DNA of 64,000 nucleotides from CAYVUM01 sp964619055 (GTDB lineage Bacteria; Pseudomonadota; Alphaproteobacteria; Rhodospirillales; Defluviicoccaceae): positions 1-64,000 of the forward strand of contig CAZUDB010000007.1 in NCBI GenBank assembly GCA_964619055.1. Reading direction: 5' to 3'. Positions within the stretch are counted from its first letter, which is position 1, and every line of letters begins with the position of its first letter. Shown here one piece after another: positions 25,913 to 34,446 of the stretch. A program made the translations under genes and the position numbers. The notes beneath the pieces are model-generated. The model was not told where the DNA came from. It did not search any database and worked only from the letters and a program-made list of their open reading frames with translations.

Positions 25913-26102
25913 GGTCGTGACTCCCGATTTCGGTAGGGCCAGTTACGACCCTCCATCCATGACGTCTACTCCATATCTCTGCCCCAAATGCAACCCCCTT
26001 CCGGACGCCGCCGTCGAATGCCTGGTCGATTACGGACACGACGGCCCGGCTGAGGAGCCAGCCACATTGCCCGTTCGTCCCCGCTGTGGCACCGTCGCCA
26101 CC

Positions 26103-27086
26103 ATGCTGACCGACCTCACCTTCACGGCCGTGCCCTTGGATCGCGCCGACCTCACTCGCCGCGATGACGGCTGGTTTGCGACCTGCCTCGCGGAAAGGTC
26201 GACACGGGTTGTGCCGGTCTGGCGCGACCAAAGCGCGTTCGCTCCTGCCCCACCTCAGCGAGCCTGGTGGGCCGATGGGCCAACCGGCGCCGCCATTATG
26301 GCCGCCGCCTCCACCGTGGTCCTGCTTGGCCTCGGCGGACATGGCGGCGATGGCGACGAGACTGGGGCTGTTCCGGCATGGGTGGCGGCGGATCTGTCTG
26401 ATCTCACGGATGCTGACGTGGCCGCGCTGCTCGGGACTGCTGAGACGGATGACCTGCGTATGCGCGCTGCCTTGTTGCCCCGCTTCGATTCGGGATTGCT
26501 GGCCTACGCCCGCGGTCTGCTCTACTGGCATCGTCGCCACCGCTATTGCGGAGTATGCGGATCGCCCACGAACGCGGGCGACGCCGGCCACATTCGCCGC
26601 TGTACCAATACCGCCTGCCGCGCCGAGCATTTTCCGCGCACCGATCCCGCCGTCATTATGCTAATCACGTGTCCTGACCCGAACAGCGACCCAGCCCGGG
26701 AGCGCTGCCTGCTCGGTCGGCAAGCACGCTGGCCGAAGGGCATGGTGTCCACACTGGCCGGCTTTGTGGAGCCGGGTGAAAGCCTGGAAGATGCGGTTCG
26801 CCGGGAAGTGTGGGAGGAGACGGGCGTGCGTGTCGGCGAAGTCTCCTATCGCGGTTCGCAGCCGTGGCCGTTCCCCTCCTCCATCATGCTCGGCTTTCGG
26901 GGCGAAGTCGCCAGCAAGGCCGGCGCTGACCTCAAGATCAACCAGTCCGAACTGGAAGAGGCTGCCTGGTATAACCGCTTGGAGGTTAGAAGCCTGCGAA
27001 CCCGCGGTCTCAAAATGCCGAACCGGTTTTCGATCGCCCGTATGCTCGTGGAGGAGTGGCTGGCGGAGGCAAGGGAGGAGAACTAA
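26103..27086 (+). CDS. nudC: NAD(+) diphosphatase (NADH pyrophosphatase), Nudix
   Basis: Hydrolyses NADH/NAD to NMN(H) and AMP, and in some bacteria decaps NAD-capped RNA. The protein is 327 residues from the chosen ATG. Domain order: N-terminal NUDIX-like domain (FWQDQSAF-type region), zinc ribbon with CGVCGSPTN and CTNTACRAEHFP, then the Nudix box GFVEPGESLEDAVRREVWEE followed by TGV. The SQPWPFPSSIMLGF motif is specific to the NudC subgroup. The frame is open from 25911, but residues before the ATG at 26103 show no conserved features and would overlap the divergent lipoprotein gene. Confidence 0.93.
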   Translation: MLTDLTFTAVPLDRADLTRRDDGWFATCLAERSTRVVPVWRDQSAFAPAPPQRAWWADGPTGAAIMAAASTVVLLGLGGHGGDGDETGAVPAWVAADLSDLTDADVAALLGTAETDDLRMRAALLPRFDSGLLAYARGLLYWHRRHRYCGVCGSPTNAGDAGHIRRCTNTACRAEHFPRTDPAVIMLITCPDPNSDPARERCLLGRQARWPKGMVSTLAGFVEPGESLEDAVRREVWEETGVRVGEVSYRGSQPWPFPSSIMLGFRGEVASKAGADLKINQSELEEAAWYNRLEVRSLRTRGLKMPNRFSIARMLVEEWLAEAREEN

Positions 27087-27219
27087 CAATCCTCTACCAG
27101 GGCGCTCGACAGCTTAACGCCGCTCTGTCAAGTCTCCATTTTCGCAGCAACGTGCGCTATTCTCTGTATGTTAACCAGTCTCGTTCGACCTGAATAGGGG
27201 GAGGGAACGGTATATAACC

Positions 27220-27768
27220 ATGGTCCGAATCCGGGAGGCCAGATCGCCGGACGCACCGGCCATCGCTCGTATTCACGTGGACGCCTGGCGCAACGCTTAC
27301 GCGGGCCTCCTGCCTGATGAAAGACTAATCAAAATGAGCCGGGATGCGTACACCCTGCAGTGGGCTCGTGTCCTGGGGCGAAAACGTGGCCGCGAGCGCG
27401 TTGTCGTCGCTGAAACAACCGACGCGGATCTCGTCGGCTTTGGTAGTGCCGGCCGAGCTCGCCATCAGCAGTTATCGTTCGATGGCGAAATCTACATGCT
27501 TTATGTTCACCCGGAGCATCAGGACTGCGGTTTCGGGCGGTCGCTCTTGACGGGCCTGTTCAGCAATCTTCTGGCTCGGCGCATCGAGTCCGCGTTCGTT
27601 TGGGTGCTCGCTGAAAATCCGTCGCGGTTTTTCTACGAAACCATGGGCGGCCGTCGCATCGCCGAGCGCAGCGAGACGATGTGGAACACATCACTCTTGG
27701 AGGTTGCTTACGGCTGGTCTGACCTGAAGGCCATTCGCGCAGCTTCCGATGCGCCTGGTGCCGGATAG
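27220..27768 (+). CDS. GNAT-family N-acetyltransferase
   Basis: A 182-residue acetyltransferase. The start MVRIREARSPDAPAIARIHVDAWRNAYAG is typical of the family. The acetyl-CoA-binding motif A region is IYMLYVHPEHQDCGFGRSLL near residues 90-109, with the Q/RxxGxG/A loop reading QDCGFG. FVWVLAENPSRFFYETMGGR is motif B. The acceptor substrate cannot be inferred. It stands between nudC and the convergent pheA, with about 130 bases upstream for its own promoter. Confidence 0.88.
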   Translation: MVRIREARSPDAPAIARIHVDAWRNAYAGLLPDERLIKMSRDAYTLQWARVLGRKRGRERVVVAETTDADLVGFGSAGRARHQQLSFDGEIYMLYVHPEHQDCGFGRSLLTGLFSNLLARRIESAFVWVLAENPSRFFYETMGGRRIAERSETMWNTSLLEVAYGWSDLKAIRAASDAPGAG

Positions 27769-27788
27769 CCGCAGACGCCCCCGCTGAG

Positions 27789-28670
27789 CTAGTCGTCAGC
27801 GCTTTCCGCAAGCCTGCCCTGCTGACGGTAGGCGTGCTGAGGATAAACGCCGAGGATGCGCACCTCGCGGGAGAAGAATGTCAATTCCTCCAAGGCCAAC
27901 CGCACACCACGGTGTTCGGGGTGGCCCTCAACCTCGGCATAGAACTGAGCCGCGTTGAAGTGACCGCCCACGAGATAGCTTTCCAACTTGGTCATGTTAA
28001 CGCCGTTGGTAGCGAAACCGCCGAGCGCCTTGTATAGCGCCGCCGGCACATTGCGGATGCGAAACACAAAGCTGGTCATGACAGGGCCGGACTTGGGATG
28101 GGGCACGATGGCGTCGCGCGCCATGATCAGGAACCGGGTGGTGTTGTGGTTGGCGTCCTCGATCCCTTCCCTGATACTGACCAGACCGTAGATTTCTCCG
28201 GCCAACTCCGAGGCGATCACGGCCCGATGGGTGTCCCCGGATGCTGCGATCTCCCGGGCAGAACCCGCCGTATCCACGCACACGACCGGCTCCAATCCCA
28301 GCTCGGCGATCAAGCCGCGGCACTGATTGAGGGCGTGAACATGGCTGTGCACATGGGTTAGGTCCTCGGTGGCCGCGCCCCGCACCACCAGGAGGTGGTG
28401 ATTGATGCGCTGATAGTGCTCACCAATGATGTGCAATGCGGAATTGGGCAGCAGATGGTGGATATCCGCAACCCGTCCCGCCACCGAATTCTCAATTGGG
28501 ATCATGGCGAGGGCAGCCTGTCCGGTCTCCACTGCCTTAAAGGCATCCTCGAACGAGCGGCACGGCAGGGTCGCCATTTCGGGTCGAGAAGTGCGGCATG
28601 CCAAGTCCGAATAGGCACCGGGCGAACCCTGAAACGCGATGGTGCGGAGGGGATCAGCATCGTTTGTCAT
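27789..28670 (-). CDS. pheA: prephenate dehydratase
   Basis: Converts prephenate to phenylpyruvate in phenylalanine synthesis. This is the monofunctional form of 293 residues without a chorismate mutase domain. The catalytic domain shows AFQGSPGAYSDLACR, MIPIENSVAGRVADIHHLL and the NHNTTRFLIM (TRF) motif. The C-terminal ACT domain (FVFRIRNVPAALYKALGGFA, KLESYLVGG) should bind phenylalanine for feedback inhibition; ESY replaces the common ESRP. It lies 34 bases downstream of kdsB, a frequent alphaproteobacterial pair. Confidence 0.95.
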   Translation of the reverse strand: MTNDADPLRTIAFQGSPGAYSDLACRTSRPEMATLPCRSFEDAFKAVETGQAALAMIPIENSVAGRVADIHHLLPNSALHIIGEHYQRINHHLLVVRGAATEDLTHVHSHVHALNQCRGLIAELGLEPVVCVDTAGSAREIAASGDTHRAVIASELAGEIYGLVSIREGIEDANHNTTRFLIMARDAIVPHPKSGPVMTSFVFRIRNVPAALYKALGGFATNGVNMTKLESYLVGGHFNAAQFYAEVEGHPEHRGVRLALEELTFFSREVRILGVYPQHAYRQQGRLAESADD

Positions 28671-28704
28671 GGCATTCTGTTCTTCGATCCCCAGCGCGAA
28701 AAGG

Positions 28705-29442
28705 TCAAGGGCGGGCTAAAAGGGTTGCGGCGCGCTCCAAATCCGCCGGCGTGTCGACCCCGAGCGGAACCTCATCCACCCGCGCCGCATCAATCCTGAG
28801 CCCCATTTCGAGGGCCCGAAGCTGCTCTAGCCGTTCGCGTCGCTCAATGGCACCCGGCGGATGTGCAACGAATTGTTCCAGGGCGAGGCGGCGATACGCG
28901 TAAAGGCCGATGTGGTGCCACAAAGGCCCCTCGCCCCATGGAACCGGGCTGCGACTAAAATACAGGGCGCGGCCGACCCGCCCACGACCATGGAACGCGA
29001 TCGCGGCCTTGACAACGTTGGGATCGTTCCGCTCGTCCAGATCGGATAGCGGAGCGACAAGCGTCGCGACCGCCACCTCGGGGTCGTTCAACGGCACGAG
29101 CGCGGCCCGGATCGCGTCGGGCGACAGGGTAGGCAAGTCGCCCTGGACATTGACAACGACGTCATGATGACGCGCGCCATCCAGCCGCCGCAAAGCCTCG
29201 GCGATGCGATCCGAACCTGACGGATGGTCGGCTCGGGTCAGTATTGCAACCCCGCCCGCAGCTTCTATCACAGCCGCAATCTCCGACTCGGCAGCGGCGA
29301 CTATGACCGGCCCAACAGCCGCCGCCACGGCCCGCCGCCACACATGAACGATCATGGGCTCGCCTTGTATCAGCGCCAACGGCTTGTTCGGTAAGCGGGT
29401 GGAGCCCAGCCGCGAGGGGATCAGGACAATGGGGTCGGTCAC
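28705..29442 (-). CDS. kdsB: 3-deoxy-manno-octulosonate cytidylyltransferase
   Basis: Activates Kdo as CMP-Kdo for lipid A-core assembly, so the organism makes LPS. From a GTG at 29442 it is 245 residues, the standard length, starting MTDPIVLIPSRLGSTRLPNK. The SRxxSTRLPxKxL nucleotide-binding motif, VVNVQGDLPTLSPDAIRAAL and YAYRRLALEQF are visible. The frame is open to 29640, but upstream residues are not KdsB-like; a GGAG site lies about 11 bases before the GTG. It is divergent from the cytochrome c gene. Confidence 0.95.
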   Translation of the reverse strand: MTDPIVLIPSRLGSTRLPNKPLALIQGEPMIVHVWRRAVAAAVGPVIVAAAESEIAAVIEAAGGVAILTRADHPSGSDRIAEALRRLDGARHHDVVVNVQGDLPTLSPDAIRAALVPLNDPEVAVATLVAPLSDLDERNDPNVVKAAIAFHGRGRVGRALYFSRSPVPWGEGPLWHHIGLYAYRRLALEQFVAHPPGAIERRERLEQLRALEMGLRIDAARVDEVPLGVDTPADLERAATLLARP

Positions 29443-29759
29443 CGCGGGTCGCGCTCCATGTCGATCTTCATGTCGGTTCGCTCCGTCGGCGTGGGAGCCC
29501 GTTGAGCAACTGTGAACCCACTGTAGCTTCAAGCGATTGTGCGGCAGCGCCGGTCGATGCGGTGCAACGAGCCCCGCAGCGCCCCTGCGATCGATGACTG
29601 GCCGAGCAGATTCGCGCGATGCCGCTCCGCTGTAACACAAAGCGCGCGGACATCCGATAGTTCTGAAGACCGCGACGTTGAACCCGCAGGCGCCTTGGGG
29701 CTATGTTACACCGGCCCGGGGGGGTGAAAGCGGGCCCTGGCTTTAAGGACATGTTGGCG
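29443..29759. promoter_or_regulatory. divergent intergenic region between kdsB and the cytochrome c gene
   Basis: About 317 bases that should carry promoters for both operons. Open frames through it are not protein-like. The cytochrome gene is preceded by an AAGGA ribosome-binding site at 29745-29749. No clear operator or hairpin was identified. Confidence 0.5.
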
Positions 29760-30443
29760 ATGAACACGCGCACGTTAGAAACGGTTGGATTGGGTGCCTT
29801 GGTATGCGCCTGGATGATTTGGGGCAGCGCCCAATTGGGCAACTTGTTGGTTGATGTCGATTACGGACCGGCCATGGCCAGCGTTGAGGACGATGCCGGC
29901 GGAACCGCAACGGCGGTCGAGGAAGACCTTCCCGATCTGGCGGTACTGCTCGCTGCGGCTGATCCTGGCGCCGGTGAAAAGGTCTACGGTAAATGCAAGG
30001 CGTGTCATACCATTGAGGAAGGCGGCGCCAACAAGGTCGGGCCAAACTTATACAATGTTGTAGGGGCGCAGAAGGCGTTCCACGAGGGTTTTTCCTATTC
30101 GGGCGCCCTGGTCGAGGTCGGCGGTACCTGGACTTATGAGAACCTAAACGCGTTTCTTGAAAGCCCGAAGGGCTACGCGCCGGGCACGAAAATGAGCTTT
30201 GCCGGACTCCGCAAGCCAGAAGACCGCGCCGACGTCATCGCTTACCTGCGCGAAAACACAGCCAATCCGCCGCCGTTGCCAGAACCGTTGGCCGAAGAGG
30301 CCGCGACCGAAGAAGCCATACCCGCAGAAGTCGATGAGAGCGCTGACGCCGCAAGCGGAATCGAGACAGAAGCAACGAGCGATGATACTCCGACTTCAGC
30401 AACTGAAGAGCCGGCGGGCACAACGGCGCCAACCGATAACTGA
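29760..30443 (+). CDS. membrane-anchored class I cytochrome c
   Basis: A 227-residue c-type cytochrome resembling cytochrome c-552/CycM. An uncleaved N-terminal anchor (VGLGALVCAWMIWGSAQLGN) is followed by an acidic linker and one heme domain with CKACHT (CxxCH near residue 80), NKVGPNLYNVVG and the axial-ligand region GTKMSFAGL. The last 60 residues are an acidic Glu/Ala/Thr-rich tail after the heme domain, which is unusual. It probably carries electrons between the bc1 complex and a terminal oxidase. The ATG at 29760 is chosen for spacing to AAGGA; 29751 is possible. Confidence 0.9.
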   Translation: MNTRTLETVGLGALVCAWMIWGSAQLGNLLVDVDYGPAMASVEDDAGGTATAVEEDLPDLAVLLAAADPGAGEKVYGKCKACHTIEEGGANKVGPNLYNVVGAQKAFHEGFSYSGALVEVGGTWTYENLNAFLESPKGYAPGTKMSFAGLRKPEDRADVIAYLRENTANPPPLPEPLAEEAATEEAIPAEVDESADAASGIETEATSDDTPTSATEEPAGTTAPTDN

Positions 30444-30530
30444 CACAGCACGCATGGGAGTCCGCATCCCCTCGCATGTCTACCCAAACAGCATCGGGCC
30501 AATCTGGCTTTCTTTTGCCATTCGGCCGTC

Positions 30531-31304
30531 ATGATCAACATCGCTGCTGCTGTTGAACTTGCCGAGCGTCTCGCCGAGACCGCGCGATCCACCGTTCTAG
30601 GTTACTTCCGAACCGGGATCGCCGTGGACGATAAGGCCGATGCCAGCCCGGTAACGCGCGCGGACCGTGAGACGGAGGCCGCCATGCGCGCGTTGATCGG
30701 TGAGGTATTCCCGGATCACGGCATTTTCGGGGAGGAGTATGGCGCCGAACGCATGGACGCCGACTACGTCTGGGTGCTTGATCCGATCGATGGCACCAAA
30801 TCGTTTGTCATCGGCAAGCCGCTGTTCGGGACGCTAGTTGCATTGTTGCATGAGGGCACCCCCATCATTGGCGTGATCGAAATGGCGGCACTTGGCGAAC
30901 GCTGGGTTGGTGCGGTTGGCCGACCGACGACCATGAACGGCCAGCCCACCCGGACCCGCCCCTGTCCGTCATTGGCGGACGCTTGGCTGTCCACGACGAC
31001 ACCGGAAATGTTCGCCAACGAGGACGCCACTGCGTTTGCGCGCTTGCGCGCCGGCTGTCGCGGTGCTGTTTACGGTGCCGACTGCTACGCCTATGGGCTG
31101 ATCTCGCTCGGCAGCCTCGACTTGGTGTGCGAAGCCCAGATGAAGCCCTATGATTACTGTGCCCTCGTGCCCATCGTCGATGGTGCGGGTGGTCGGATCA
31201 GCGACTGGTGCGGCCGACCCCTTGGATTAGACTCCGACGGCCGGGTGATTGCGGCCGGAGACCCCGCGGCCCATGCGCGCGCCGTGGAGGCGTTGGCCGG
31301 GTGA
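30531..31304 (+). CDS. hisN: histidinol-phosphatase, inositol monophosphatase family
   Basis: A 257-residue Mg-dependent phosphatase. Metal-binding motifs are GEEYG (Glu near 67), WVLDPIDGTKSFVIGKPLFG and YDYCALVPIVDGAGGRISDW. The GKPLFGTLVALL spacing and overall sequence fit the HisN-type histidinol-phosphatase subgroup more than SuhB or CysQ, though inositol phosphatase activity is possible. No other his gene is nearby. Its TGA overlaps the GTG start of the downstream ABC binding protein by 4 bases. Confidence 0.85.
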   Translation: MINIAAAVELAERLAETARSTVLGYFRTGIAVDDKADASPVTRADRETEAAMRALIGEVFPDHGIFGEEYGAERMDADYVWVLDPIDGTKSFVIGKPLFGTLVALLHEGTPIIGVIEMAALGERWVGAVGRPTTMNGQPTRTRPCPSLADAWLSTTTPEMFANEDATAFARLRAGCRGAVYGADCYAYGLISLGSLDLVCEAQMKPYDYCALVPIVDGAGGRISDWCGRPLGLDSDGRVIAAGDPAAHARAVEALAG

Positions 31305-33301
31305 CCAGCGCTTCGACCGGCGCGCTGCCTTTGACGGCCCGCCTCCTGCTTCTCGTGACCATCACTGCCTGGCTGGCATCTGAGTTGTCGGCACAGCCGG
31401 TGAGCGACGTTGCGCCGGCACCGAAAGTTCACCGCGGCCATGCGATTGCCATGCATGGCGAGCCCAAGTACGGGCCTGACTTTAAGCATTTCGAATATGT
31501 CGACCCCAACGCTCCCAAGGGCGGAACCATGCGGCTGGGCGTGACCGGCACCTTTGACAGCTTCAACCCCTACATCATCAAAGGCAACGCCGCGAGCGGC
31601 GCCGGCGCGGAGACGTTGTTGGCCCGATCCGTCGACGAGGCATTCACCGAGTACGGCCTAATCGCCGAGACGATCGAATGGCCTGAGGACCGCACCTGGG
31701 TCATTTTCACGCTTCGCCCGGAAGCCCATTGGCACGACGGAGCGCCGATCACCGCCGAAGACGTGGTCTTTTCCTTTGAAACTTTGAAAACAAAAGGCCG
31801 ACCGTTTTTCAGGTTCTACTACGGCTCCGTCAGTAAGGTGGAGGCCCTCGGCAAGCTCAGGGTCAAGTTTACTTTCAGTGAGCAGGAAAATCGGGAACTG
31901 CCCTTGATCATTGGGCAAATGCCGATCCTACCCAAGCACTACTGGGAAGGCCGCGACTTTGAGCGTTCCACCCTGGAGCCGCCTCTCGCCAGCGGTCCTT
32001 ATCGCGTGGCCAATTTTGAGCCTGGCCGTCATGTGATTGTTGAACGGGTCGAAGGCTACTGGGGACGAGACCTGCCGATCAACGTTGGTCGGCATAACTT
32101 CGACCGCATCCGATACGACTACTTCCGAGACGACACCATCGTCCGCCAGGTTCTCAAAGCGGGTGACATTGACCTCCGCGTCGAAAATCAGGCCAAGGCA
32201 TGGGCCCTGGACTATAACGTGCCGGCGACTCGCGACGGTTGGCTCGTTAAGAAAGCGTTCCAGCACAAGCGCCCGACGGGAATGCAGGCCTTCATTTACA
32301 ACATGCGCCGCCCCCTGTTCCAGTCGTCCAAGGTGCGCCGGGCGCTGGCCTATGCCTTCGATTTCGAGTGGACCAACCCCAATCTATTCTTCGGCCAGTA
32401 CACTAGAACCAAGAGCTACTTCAGCAATTCTGAGCTGGCGTCCTTCGGTTTGCCACAAGGCGAGGAGCTCGCCCTCCTGGAGCCCCACCGCGATCGTCTT
32501 CCGATCGAGGTGTTTACGACTGAATACACCGTTCCCGTCAGCGACGGCAGCGGCTGGCCGCGCGACAACCTGATGACCGCCACCAAGCTCCTGGCCGAAG
32601 CAGGCTGGGTGGTGCGCGACCTGAAGCTGGTAAACGCCGAAACCGGGGCGCCGTTCACGTTCGAGATTTTGCTCGTCAGCCAAGCGTTCGAGCGCATCGT
32701 GCTGCCCTTCACGCGCAATTTAAAGCGATTAGGCATCGACATCCAAGTTCGCTTGGTCGATCAATCGCAGTACATCAACCGGCTGCGTAGTTTCGATTTC
32801 GACATGGTCGTCGGCGGTTGGGGACAGTCGGACAGCCCGGGCAACGAACAGCGGGACTATTGGTCGACCGAGGCCGCGAGTCGACCAGGCTCACGTAACT
32901 GGGTCGGCATCGAAGACCCGGTCATCGACGATCTCATTGAATATGTCATTTCAGCACCGGACCGGGATAGCCTCATCGTCCGCACGCGAGCGCTCGATCG
33001 CGTGCTGCTGTGGGGCAACTACGTGATCCCTCAGTGGCACGTTCAAACGGATCGCATGCTCTATTGGGACAAGTTCGGCCAGCCTGAGATCGTGCCAAAG
33101 GATGGGGTCCAAGTCGACACCTGGTGGTACGACGAGGACAAGGCCGCCCGCCTCGATGAACGGCTGGCGATTGGGGAACTTGCCGATGCCGGCGAGGCCT
33201 CCGATACGCCCGCGTCGGGAACGGTGATCGCCGCCGCGCTTGGCCTGTCATTTTTCGCCTGGCTGCTATTCCGCCGCGTGACCCGACCCCAACGACCTTA
33301 G
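31301..33301 (+). CDS. yejA: ABC transporter substrate-binding protein, family 5 (YejA-like)
   Basis: Periplasmic binding protein for oligopeptides, 666 residues. The GTG at 31301 overlaps hisN and is followed by a signal peptide (TARLLLLVTITAWLASELSA). The mature part begins HGHAIAMHGEPKYGPDF-like and shows the SBP_bac_5 pattern: FDSFNPYIIKGN, WHDGAPITAEDVVFSFETLK and VRRALAYAFDFEWTNPNLFF. Unusually, the C-terminus ends with a hydrophobic stretch (VIAAALGLSFFAWLLFRRVT), predicting a C-terminal membrane anchor. It heads a yejABEF operon; in enterobacteria that importer takes up peptides including microcin C. Confidence 0.9.
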   Translation: MTSASTGALPLTARLLLLVTITAWLASELSAQPVSDVAPAPKVHRGHAIAMHGEPKYGPDFKHFEYVDPNAPKGGTMRLGVTGTFDSFNPYIIKGNAASGAGAETLLARSVDEAFTEYGLIAETIEWPEDRTWVIFTLRPEAHWHDGAPITAEDVVFSFETLKTKGRPFFRFYYGSVSKVEALGKLRVKFTFSEQENRELPLIIGQMPILPKHYWEGRDFERSTLEPPLASGPYRVANFEPGRHVIVERVEGYWGRDLPINVGRHNFDRIRYDYFRDDTIVRQVLKAGDIDLRVENQAKAWALDYNVPATRDGWLVKKAFQHKRPTGMQAFIYNMRRPLFQSSKVRRALAYAFDFEWTNPNLFFGQYTRTKSYFSNSELASFGLPQGEELALLEPHRDRLPIEVFTTEYTVPVSDGSGWPRDNLMTATKLLAEAGWVVRDLKLVNAETGAPFTFEILLVSQAFERIVLPFTRNLKRLGIDIQVRLVDQSQYINRLRSFDFDMVVGGWGQSDSPGNEQRDYWSTEAASRPGSRNWVGIEDPVIDDLIEYVISAPDRDSLIVRTRALDRVLLWGNYVIPQWHVQTDRMLYWDKFGQPEIVPKDGVQVDTWWYDEDKAARLDERLAIGELADAGEASDTPASGTVIAAALGLSFFAWLLFRRVTRPQRP

Positions 33302-33320
33302 AGGGAAGACCCGCTCGCCA

Positions 33321-34439
33321 ATGGGCGCCTATATCATTCGCCGCTTGCTGTTGATGATCCCGACGCTGCTCGTAATCATGGCCATCAACTTCATCATCAT
33401 TCAGGTGGCCCCGGGCGGACCCGTGGAGCAGCTAATTGCTGAGATCACCGGTGAGGGGACGGCGATCACCGAACGGATTACACGCGCCGGTTCCGGAGAG
33501 GTGAGCGGTGCCGGCGGTGCAGCAACAGCCGCGCCCGTTGCCGACGGGCCGCGCGGCACCTATCGCGGCGCCCAGGGCCTCGATCCAGAATTGATTGCCG
33601 AACTGGAGCGTCAGTTCGGCTTCGACAAACCGCTCCACGAGCGGTTTCTGCTGATGATGGGTAACTACGTCGTTTTCGATTTCGGAGAGAGTTTCTTTCG
33701 CAACCAGACTGTGGTCGACCTGGTCCTAGACAAGATGCCGGTGTCCATCTCACTCGGATTGTGGACAACGCTGATCGTTTATCTCGTCTCAATTCCCCTT
33801 GGCATCGCTAAGGCCACGCGCGACGGCGAGAGCTTCGATGTCTGGACATCCGCAGTCGTGGTCGTAGGGACCGCAATCCCAGCGTTTCTGTTTGCGCTGC
33901 TGCTCCTGGTGGTTTTCGCCAGTGGAACGTATCTGGACTGGTTTCCGTTGCGAGGTCTCGTCTCTGACAACTGGGACGAGCTGTCCCTTGTCGACAAGAT
34001 CATCGATTACTTCTGGCACATCACCTTGCCGGTGCTCGCCATGGTCATAGGCAGCTTCGCAACTCTCGCTTTGCTGACCAAGAATAGTTTTTTGGATCAA
34101 ATTCGCCAACAGTACGTGATGACTGCACGCGCTAAAGGCTTGGCCGAAAAAAAAGTTCTTTACGGTCATGTCTTTCGCAATGCGATGCTGATTGTGATCG
34201 CAGGCTTTCCATCGGCATTCATATCAGTTTTGTTCACAGGCGCGTTGTTTATCGAAATTATTTTCTCGCTCGACGGCCTTGGTCTGCTGGCATTCGAGTC
34301 GACCCTCAATCGTGACTATCCAGTCGTGTTCGGTGCTCTCTATTTTTTTTCTCTCATCGGGCTTTTACTCAATCTAGTCAGTGATTTGATGTACACTGTT
34401 ATCGATCCACGGATCACTTTTGATCGGCTGGAGGGCTAG
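33321..34439 (+). CDS. yejB: ABC transporter permease YejB-like
   Basis: A 372-residue inner-membrane permease of the dipeptide/oligopeptide (DppB-type) class with about six membrane segments. It starts MGAYIIRRLLLMIPTLLVIM and has a long periplasmic insert (residues about 35-110) typical of YejB. The EAA-like loop is YVMTARAKGLAEKKVLYGHV followed by FRNAML. It lies 19 bases after yejA and 7 bases before yejE. It should form the channel with YejE and be driven by YejF. Confidence 0.94.
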   Translation: MGAYIIRRLLLMIPTLLVIMAINFIIIQVAPGGPVEQLIAEITGEGTAITERITRAGSGEVSGAGGAATAAPVADGPRGTYRGAQGLDPELIAELERQFGFDKPLHERFLLMMGNYVVFDFGESFFRNQTVVDLVLDKMPVSISLGLWTTLIVYLVSIPLGIAKATRDGESFDVWTSAVVVVGTAIPAFLFALLLLVVFASGTYLDWFPLRGLVSDNWDELSLVDKIIDYFWHITLPVLAMVIGSFATLALLTKNSFLDQIRQQYVMTARAKGLAEKKVLYGHVFRNAMLIVIAGFPSAFISVLFTGALFIEIIFSLDGLGLLAFESTLNRDYPVVFGALYFFSLIGLLLNLVSDLMYTVIDPRITFDRLEG

Positions 34440-34446
34440 CTCACTC

